DNA of 10,310 nt from Glaciecola sp. UBA1851 (GTDB lineage Bacteria; Pseudomonadota; Gammaproteobacteria; Enterobacterales; Alteromonadaceae). Each line of letters begins with the position of its first letter. The stretch's first letter is position 1. Positions 6,475 to 10,310 of this stretch are shown here, one piece after another. Under the pieces are notes generated by a model. The model was not told the DNA's origin. It made no database searches and was given only the letters and a program-made list of their open reading frames with translations. Location: assembly GCA_002338515.1 (NCBI GenBank), contig DDIL01000065.1, positions 1 through 10,310 on the forward strand. The letters run 5' to 3'. Made by a program: the position numbers and the translations under genes.

Positions 6475-7767
6475 ATGTTAGATCCCAGATTGCTTCGTGC
6501 CGATATTGAGCAAACAGCAGAAAAACTGGCGAAGCGAGGCTTCTCACTAGATATAGCTAGTTATAATGATTTGGAAGACCGCCGTAAAACTTTACAGATG
6601 GCGACCCAAGAATTGCAAAACGAAAGAAATGTTCGCTCAAAATCAATTGGCAAAGCAAAAGCATCAGGTCAGGATATTGCTCCATTGCTGGAAGAAGTAA
6701 GCAGTTTAGGGAATAAACTTGACGAAGCTAAACTGGCTTTAGAAAATGTACAAAGTGCGCTGAATATTTTTTATCAAGAAACGCCAAATCTGCCCGCTGA
6801 CGATGTACCCGCTGGTAAGGATGAATCTGAAAACGTTGAGATATTGCGCTGGGGCGAGCCAAAGCAATATGATTTTGACGTAAAAGATCACGTTGATATA
6901 GCCTCGGGTATTGCTAACGGTTTAGATTTTGAAACTGCCGCTAAGCTTTCTGGTAGTCGCTTTGTAGTTATGAATGGCCAAATTGCGAGGCTACATAGAG
7001 CATTAGCACAATTTATGCTTGACGTGCATACACAGCAACATGGTTATCATGAAGTATATGTTCCTTATTTGGTCAACTCTGACTCTTTATATGGCACCGG
7101 ACAGTTGCCAAAATTTGGGGAAGATTTGTTTCATACCAAACCGGCAACGGAAGAAGGACAGGGCATGTCACTTATTCCAACTGCTGAGGTCCCATTAACC
7201 AACATTGCGCGTGACTCAATTTTTAACGATACTGAGTTACCAGTTAAAATGACGGCGCATACACCTTGTTTTAGAAGTGAAGCAGGCTCTTACGGCCGAG
7301 ATACAAGAGGGTTAATACGTCAACACCAATTTGATAAAGTGGAAATGGTTCAGTTGGTGCATCCTGATACCAGCATGCAAGCTTTAGAAGAACTAACTGG
7401 TCATGCTGAAAGTATCCTTCAAAAACTAAACTTACCCTATAGAAAAGTGGTGCTGTGTACTGGAGATATGGGTTTTGGGGCCTGTAAAACCTATGATTTA
7501 GAAGTATGGCTACCTGCACAAAACACATACAGAGAAATTTCTTCATGTTCAAATATGTGGGATTTTCAGGCCAGAAGAATGCAAGCACGATTCAAATCAA
7601 ACGACATGAAGAAGCCTGAACTTCTTCACACCTTAAATGGCTCTGGTTTAGCAGTTGGTAGAACATTAGTTGCAGTGTTAGAAAACTATCAACAAGCGGA
7701 TGGTACAGTTGTTGTTCCCGATATTCTTATTCCGTATATGAATGGTGTAACGGTATTATCTAATTAA
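6475..7767 (+). CDS. serS: Seryl-tRNA synthetase
   Basis: Class II aminoacyl-tRNA synthetase that charges tRNA-Ser (and tRNA-Sec where present) with serine in the cytoplasm. It has 430 residues, the same length as E. coli SerRS. The N-terminal tRNA-binding coiled-coil arm spans about residues 30-105 and is rich in Lys, Glu and Leu. The catalytic core shows the TAEVPLTN segment, motif 2 from about 264 (PCFRSEAGSYGRDTRG), the REISSCSN serine-binding segment, and motif 3 LNGSGLAVGRTLVAVLEN at about 387-404. AAAGGA (6459-6464) lies 10 bases before the ATG and supports the start. It is last in the ftsK unit, 7 bases after crcB, and ends 12 bases from the opposing tusE stop. A terminator hairpin follows within tusE. 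A tRNA-Ser(UGA) gene, one of its substrates, lies at the right edge. Confidence 0.98.
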   Translation: MLDPRLLRADIEQTAEKLAKRGFSLDIASYNDLEDRRKTLQMATQELQNERNVRSKSIGKAKASGQDIAPLLEEVSSLGNKLDEAKLALENVQSALNIFYQETPNLPADDVPAGKDESENVEILRWGEPKQYDFDVKDHVDIASGIANGLDFETAAKLSGSRFVVMNGQIARLHRALAQFMLDVHTQQHGYHEVYVPYLVNSDSLYGTGQLPKFGEDLFHTKPATEEGQGMSLIPTAEVPLTNIARDSIFNDTELPVKMTAHTPCFRSEAGSYGRDTRGLIRQHQFDKVEMVQLVHPDTSMQALEELTGHAESILQKLNLPYRKVVLCTGDMGFGACKTYDLEVWLPAQNTYREISSCSNMWDFQARRMQARFKSNDMKKPELLHTLNGSGLAVGRTLVAVLENYQQADGTVVVPDILIPYMNGVTVLSN

Positions 7768-7779
7768 CCAATATTCGCG

Positions 7780-8121
7780 TTACAGACACTTAGCTGGTTT
7801 AGGTAAACCAGCTAATTTTGTCGCTATTTTTGCCGGGCCTTTTGGGAATAGCCTATACAAATAGCGGCTATTTCCTTTCTCTGGGCCATATTCATTTTGT
7901 AGGGCTTTTACTAAGGCGCGAATTGCTGGGCTGGTATCATAAGTTTCGTAAAAATTTCTTACAAAATTAATCACCTGCCAGTGCTCAGCCGTTAAAGCTA
8001 TTTCTTCAATAGTTGCAATATGCACTGCAACATTTTCAGACCAATCGTGAGTATTCGTTAAATACCCTTCCTTATCTGTCGGTATGGTTTTGTTATTGAC
8101 GCTAATACTGTTCATTGTCAT
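7780..8121 (-). CDS. tusE: Sulfur relay protein TusE (DsrC family)
   Basis: Last carrier of the Tus sulfur relay. It accepts persulfide sulfur from TusBCD and passes it to MnmA, which makes 2-thiouridine at wobble position 34 of Lys, Glu and Gln tRNAs. The 113-residue protein (E. coli TusE 109) matches across NTSPAIR-like TSPAIRALVKA, EKGNSRYLYRLFPKGPAK and the C-terminal AGLPKPAKCL. The penultimate Cys112 is the sulfur-carrying cysteine. The second cysteine of sulfite-reductase DsrC, about ten residues upstream, is absent (Lys102), so this is the relay type rather than dissimilatory DsrC. ATG at 8121 or 8115 could start it; neither has a clear Shine-Dalgarno, and the tusB stop is 11 bases upstream, suggesting coupling. 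Its last codons contain the serS terminator hairpin. In E. coli tusE is separate from tusBCD; here all four are together. Confidence 0.95.
   Translation of the reverse strand: MTMNSISVNNKTIPTDKEGYLTNTHDWSENVAVHIATIEEIALTAEHWQVINFVRNFYETYDTSPAIRALVKALQNEYGPEKGNSRYLYRLFPKGPAKIATKLAGLPKPAKCL
7790..7819 (+). terminator. Intrinsic terminator of serS, inside tusE 3' coding sequence
   Basis: TTAGCTGGTTT (7790-7800) and AAACCAGCTAA (7805-7815) form a perfect 11-bp stem with the 4-base loop AGGT. TTTT (7816-7819) follows, with more T shortly after (7826-7830). It begins 23 bases after the serS stop on the plus strand. On the minus strand the hairpin is not followed by U residues, so it should not stop tusE transcription. 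The same bases encode residues L103 to K111 of TusE. Confidence 0.8.
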
Positions 8122-8132
8122 TTATTTAGATA

Positions 8133-8387
8133 TTATTGAATGGTTACAACAGGATAATGAGTTGCACACAATTCAACCCATTCTTCGCAACTAATTAACT
8201 TTACTTGGTTTGGCGCGGTAACCCCCGCAGCTTCAAAATCTTCTTTCAGACCATAAACGTTAGCGAGATTATTTATAGCTAATGCTTGTGCACAATACAC
8301 ACCACTTTGTAAAAGCATGATGCCATGTGCTTCGTTGATTAACCCTTGAACCTGCTCTGCATCATTAATAAAAAGCTGAATTATCAT
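8133..8387 (-). CDS. tusB: Sulfur relay complex subunit TusB (DsrH family)
   Basis: Smallest subunit of the TusBCD complex, a cytoplasmic relay that receives sulfur from TusA and passes it to TusE. The 84-residue protein (E. coli TusB 95) aligns through GIMLLQSGVYCA (E. coli LLLLQDGVTAA) and NVYGLKEDFEAAGV (E. coli KVYALNEDLIARGL). It belongs to the DsrH fold. The start at ATG 8387 is supported by AAGG (8396-8399) 8 bases upstream, which lies inside the last codons of tusC. A longer frame exists upstream but overlaps tusC and adds residues unlike the family. The gap to the tusC stop is 2 bases, so the pair is translationally linked. The catalytic cysteine of the complex is in TusD, not here. 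The N-terminus is somewhat shorter than E. coli TusB. Identification depends on neighbours as well as sequence, since this family is poorly conserved. Confidence 0.9.
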   Translation of the reverse strand: MIIQLFINDAEQVQGLINEAHGIMLLQSGVYCAQALAINNLANVYGLKEDFEAAGVTAPNQVKLISCEEWVELCATHYPVVTIQ

Positions 8388-8389
8388 GA

Positions 8390-8758
8390 CTAAAACCTTA
8401 AAACAGTTTGTGCGTGACACACTAATGAACTTAATTCTAAGTCAGTAACAAATTTTGTTTCAAAAGGTATTACAGTTTGATCAATATTGTATTTTTCAGC
8501 ATTGCGTTGGCTGATATAGATATTTTCAACATCGAACAACGGAAGCGCCGATAACCTTTTTAACGTAGACTTATGGTTAATTTGGTCTGAATACTGGCAA
8601 GGCAATAATTGTAGCACGCCATCGCCATCAAAAATAAAGATTACATTAATACCAATATTAGTTGCCGCTATCGCCGCTTCTAAGGCATCTATAGCAGAAC
8701 TGGTAGAATAGGGCGCACGGGTAGTTATTACAACTAAATAAGGCTGAGCATTATTCAT
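8390..8758 (-). CDS. tusC: Sulfur relay complex subunit TusC (DsrF family)
   Basis: Structural subunit of the TusBCD heterohexamer in the tRNA 2-thiouridine relay. It has 122 residues (E. coli TusC 119). Shared features are the beta-strand and loop VVITTRAPYSTSSAIDALEA at the N-terminus (E. coli FVFSTAPHGTAAGREGLDA), the stretch FIFDGDGVLQLLPCQ (E. coli FFIADGVFQLLPGQ), SALPLFDVENIYIS (E. coli KLLGLYDIEQCWVC) and the C-terminal VLRF. The ATG at 8758 matches the family start. No good Shine-Dalgarno is visible in the 47-base gap after tusD, and I see no terminator there. It is followed 2 bases later by tusB. Confidence 0.94.
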   Translation of the reverse strand: MNNAQPYLVVITTRAPYSTSSAIDALEAAIAATNIGINVIFIFDGDGVLQLLPCQYSDQINHKSTLKRLSALPLFDVENIYISQRNAEKYNIDQTVIPFETKFVTDLELSSLVCHAQTVLRF

Positions 8759-8805
8759 GATTTATCAAGCGCCAAGCAAAAGTGAGGAATAAGCAATATA
8801 GCTTG

Positions 8806-9204
8806 TTAGAACTGAACATTAACCTCTCCTGAATTCAGCGCACTAAAGTAATCACTTAATCCTGTCATAATAAATGGTTTATTAACATTTATATTAGTGC
8901 TCAATGATGTATCTTCATTTACGATACCTCGCCTAGATGCTGCGGTATTGCATACGTTCAATTTAATGTTGTATTTAGTATTTAGAGTTACCCATTCGTT
9001 ATGCATATTTAATTCATCTGAAGGCGGGGTAATAAAACTTGATGCACAGTGAACACCAGATTGATAAAAAAACACCTGGTTAATTGCATGCCCAGCCTCA
9101 AGCGCTGCATAACAGAATTTAAGGGCGCTCTCACTATTCCGAGAATCATATGGAGAACGACTCACCATTATGGTAAATGTCTTTTTACCTGTCCGTTCTA
9201 GCAT
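8806..9204 (-). CDS. tusD: Sulfurtransferase complex subunit TusD (DsrE family)
   Basis: Catalytic subunit of TusBCD; its conserved cysteine takes sulfur from TusA as a persulfide and passes it to TusE. It has 132 residues (E. coli 128). The family pattern is clear: FTIMVSRSPYDS at the N-terminus, QVFFYQSGVHCA, SDELNMHNEWVTLN, then LNVCNTAASRRGIVNE with the catalytic Cys85 (Cys78 in E. coli), and the end VNVQF. It is the first gene of the tusDCBE unit. The ATG at 9204 adds a few residues before the family start; Met13 lies within the first beta strand and is a poor alternative. No Shine-Dalgarno precedes the ATG. The promoter should lie in 9205-9257, after the yccA terminator, but I found no convincing -35/-10 pair there. 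Confidence 0.94.
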   Translation of the reverse strand: MLERTGKKTFTIMVSRSPYDSRNSESALKFCYAALEAGHAINQVFFYQSGVHCASSFITPPSDELNMHNEWVTLNTKYNIKLNVCNTAASRRGIVNEDTSLSTNINVNKPFIMTGLSDYFSALNSGEVNVQF

Positions 9205-9256
9205 AACTATGTACCATTATTGAAAGTATTTACTGGATATAGAATATTTTAAAACC

Positions 9257-9285
9257 AATAAAAAAGCACTCGCAAGGAGTGCTTT
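9257..9285 (-). terminator. Intrinsic terminator of yccA
   Basis: AAAGCACTC (9263-9271) and GAGTGCTTT (9277-9285) form a perfect 9-bp stem around the 5-base loop GCAAG. Read on the minus strand, the stem runs into TTTTTT then ATT, a good U tract (9265 down to 9257). It starts 21 bases after the yccA stop and separates yccA from tusD, so the tus genes need their own promoter or depend on read-through. Confidence 0.88.
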
Positions 9286-9306
9286 GAGACTATTTTTATA
9301 ACGCGA

Positions 9307-9966
9307 TTAGTCTTCAGCAGCGCCTAGTAAATGCAATATAGATAAGAATATATTGTAAATACTCAAATAAAGGCTAACGGTAGCCCTGATGTAGTTGGTT
9401 TCGCCGCCGTGAATGATACGACTAGTATCAAACAAGATAAAACCAGACATAATAAATATAATTGCCGCATTAATTGCTAGAAACATTCCAGGCATCTGGA
9501 AAAAGAAGTTAGCAACAATACCTAAAAGAACAACTACCATGCCGATCATTAAGAAACCACCTAAGAAACTAAAATCTTTCTTAGACACTAATGCGTAGGC
9601 AGACAGTGATAAAAACACAACTGCAGTAGCCCCTAATGCTTGAGCCACTAAATGTCCCATGCCAGCCGCTACATAACTACTTAATATAGGACCTAAAGAG
9701 CCACCAATTAAACCAGTAAATACGAATACCCAAGCTAAACCTGAAGCACTATCAGCTTTTTTGTGCACTATAAATAAACTAATAAAAGCACCTATCACCA
9801 TGGCAAAATAACCAACCATCCCAATATTCATAAAGGAAGTAATGGTTGCTGTTACAGCACTAAAGCCAAGCGTTAATGCTAATAGCATATAAGTATTGCG
9901 AAGCACCTTATTTATTTCTATAGCTGAGCTTTCACTAGCATTAGAATACAAAGTACGTCTGTCCAT
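9307..9966 (-). CDS. yccA: BI-1 family inner-membrane protein YccA, modulator of FtsH
   Basis: Multi-spanning inner-membrane protein of the Bax inhibitor-1 (UPF0005) family. In E. coli, YccA associates with the FtsH-HflKC protease and protects jammed SecY from degradation. From ATG at 9966 the protein has 219 residues, equal to E. coli YccA. About seven hydrophobic segments are present. Near-identical stretches include KVLRNTYMLLALTLGFSA, GPILSSYVAAGMG, SKKDFSFLGGFLM and the C-terminal IIHGGETNYIRATVSLYLS, followed by YNIFLSIL. The ATG at 9966 is preferred because GGAG (9973-9976) is 6 bases upstream; the in-frame ATG at 9972 directly abuts GGAG and is too close. It is transcribed alone and ends in its own terminator. 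In E. coli yccA also lies next to tusE and a serine tRNA gene, as memory recalls. Confidence 0.94.
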   Translation of the reverse strand: MDRRTLYSNASESSAIEINKVLRNTYMLLALTLGFSAVTATITSFMNIGMVGYFAMVIGAFISLFIVHKKADSASGLAWVFVFTGLIGGSLGPILSSYVAAGMGHLVAQALGATAVVFLSLSAYALVSKKDFSFLGGFLMIGMVVVLLGIVANFFFQMPGMFLAINAAIIFIMSGFILFDTSRIIHGGETNYIRATVSLYLSIYNIFLSILHLLGAAED

Positions 9967-9972
9967 TTTCAT

Positions 9973-9976
9973 CTCC
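9973..9976 (-). promoter_or_regulatory. Ribosome binding site deciding the yccA start
   Basis: On the minus strand the leader reads GGAG, ATG, AAA, ATG. The first ATG (9972) has zero spacing from GGAG, the second (9966) has six bases, the usual range. This selects 9966 and gives a protein of E. coli YccA length. Confidence 0.7.
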
Positions 9977-10009
9977 GGTAAATTAAAATATGTTTGTCAT
10001 CTCGACATT

Positions 10010-10048
10010 ATTATATACGAATAATATCGGGAGTAGTTTAGTAAACTA
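10010..10048 (-). promoter_or_regulatory. Candidate yccA promoter region with a palindrome
   Basis: On the minus strand a perfect TATAAT (10015-10010) lies 34 bases before the yccA Shine-Dalgarno core and could be its -10. No good -35 is found at 16-18 bases. Upstream, TAGTTTA (10034-10040) and TAAACTA (10042-10048) form a 7-bp perfect inverted repeat around one G, where a regulator might bind near the -35 position. The rest of the 254-base spacer between yccA and the tRNA gene (9967-10220) shows no ORF or clear RNA. Confidence 0.35.
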
Positions 10049-10180
10049 AAACTTAGTGTATATGTACGGTGTTTAGTTCCTTTTTTCAAGATTTTTCGAA
10101 CAATAATTTACTAAAAGCGTAAAGCCTGATGAAAAATTCTTCGTTTAACTCGTTTTTATGTACTTTTTTAGAATTTTCCC

Positions 10181-10209
10181 TTTACAACAGCCTCATTCGC
10201 TTTTAATAT
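10181..10209 (+). promoter_or_regulatory. Promoter of the tRNA-Ser gene
   Basis: TTTACA (10181-10186, five of six bases of the -35 consensus) is followed after exactly 17 bases by TAATAT (10204-10209), a four-of-six -10. Directly downstream is a GC-rich stretch, GCGCACCC (10210-10217), like the discriminator of stringently controlled stable-RNA promoters. The start site would fall only a few bases before the mature tRNA 5' end at 10221. Confidence 0.6.
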
Positions 10210-10220
10210 GCGCACCCACT

Positions 10221-10310
10221 GGAGAGTTGGCAGAGCCTGGTTGAATGCACCTGACTTGAAATCAGACGTACGGTCAAACGTACCGGGGGTTCGAATCCCT
10301 CACTCTCCGC
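10221..10310 (+). tRNA. tRNA-Ser(UGA), CCA tail cut off by window edge
   Basis: Serine tRNA reading UCA codons. The acceptor stem GGAGAGT (10221-10227) pairs fully with ACTCTCC (10302-10308), with discriminator G (10309) and the first C of CCA at 10310. The D stem is GCA/TGC. The anticodon loop CTTGAAA (10255-10261) holds anticodon TGA (10257-10259). The long variable arm typical of tRNA-Ser has the 5-bp stem GTACG/CGTAC (10268-10272 with 10279-10283). The T arm has a GGGGG/CCCTC stem and TTCGAAT loop. One oddity: the top pair of the anticodon stem is C10250 opposite A10266, a mismatch where E. coli has C-G. CCA is genome-encoded as far as it can be seen. No gene of an integrated element is visible beside it. 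Confidence 0.96.

Noticed and set aside
7271..7588. Reverse-strand frame inside serS
   Set aside because: It is a shadow of the SerRS catalytic core, with no domain or ribosome binding site of its own.
8388..8420. Longer tusB frame with an upstream start at 8420
   Set aside because: It overlaps tusC by about 30 bases, adds residues unlike TusB, and the internal ATG at 8387 has a good Shine-Dalgarno.
9277..9300. Plus-strand reading of the yccA terminator hairpin
   Set aside because: On the plus strand the T stretch (9293-9297) is separated from the stem by several bases and no plus-strand gene ends there.
10221..10310. tRNA gene as an integration site for a mobile element
   Set aside because: tRNA-Ser genes are frequent integration targets, but no integrase, direct repeat of the tRNA 3' end or foreign gene is visible, and the sequence beyond the tRNA is outside the window.

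Overview
The window is a run of housekeeping genes from an AT-rich gammaproteobacterium. FtsK, Lrp, TusE, RarA and YccA all resemble their E. coli counterparts closely. The gene order (ald / lrp-ftsK-lolA-rarA-crcB-serS / tusEBCD / yccA / tRNA-Ser) fits the order Alteromonadales (Alteromonas, Glaciecola, Shewanella relatives). That placement rests on memory of gene order and protein resemblance, not on a search. No insertion sequence, phage gene, CRISPR array or foreign-looking gene block is visible.

Layout. Positions 1-856 hold the first 285 codons of alanine dehydrogenase (ald) on the minus strand, cut by the window edge. A 122-base divergent spacer (857-978) separates it from lrp (979-1464, +) and carries Lrp-like boxes and a perfect 11-bp inverted repeat. 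After a 171-base spacer, five genes follow on the plus strand with gaps of -1 to 14 bases: ftsK (chromosome segregation and division), lolA (lipoprotein carrier), rarA (replication-fork maintenance), crcB (fluoride channel) and serS (seryl-tRNA synthetase). They look like one transcription unit. It meets the minus-strand tus genes head-on. A strong intrinsic-terminator hairpin for serS lies inside the last codons of tusE.

On the minus strand, in transcription order, are yccA (BI-1 family, FtsH-associated membrane protein), an intrinsic terminator, then tusD, tusC, tusB and tusE. The Tus proteins form the complete TusBCD-TusE sulfur relay that delivers sulfur to MnmA for 2-thiouridine at tRNA wobble position 34. 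The upstream donor TusA and MnmA are not in the window. The window ends in a tRNA-Ser(UGA) gene with its own promoter; only the first base of CCA is present.

Functional links are modest. Ald and Lrp form a divergent metabolic enzyme/regulator pair. serS, tRNA-Ser and the tus genes all serve translation. I see no undescribed multi-gene system. The items most worth a second look are regulatory: the Lrp-like operator pair overlapping the lrp ribosome binding site, and the terminator written into the conserved C-terminal codons of tusE.
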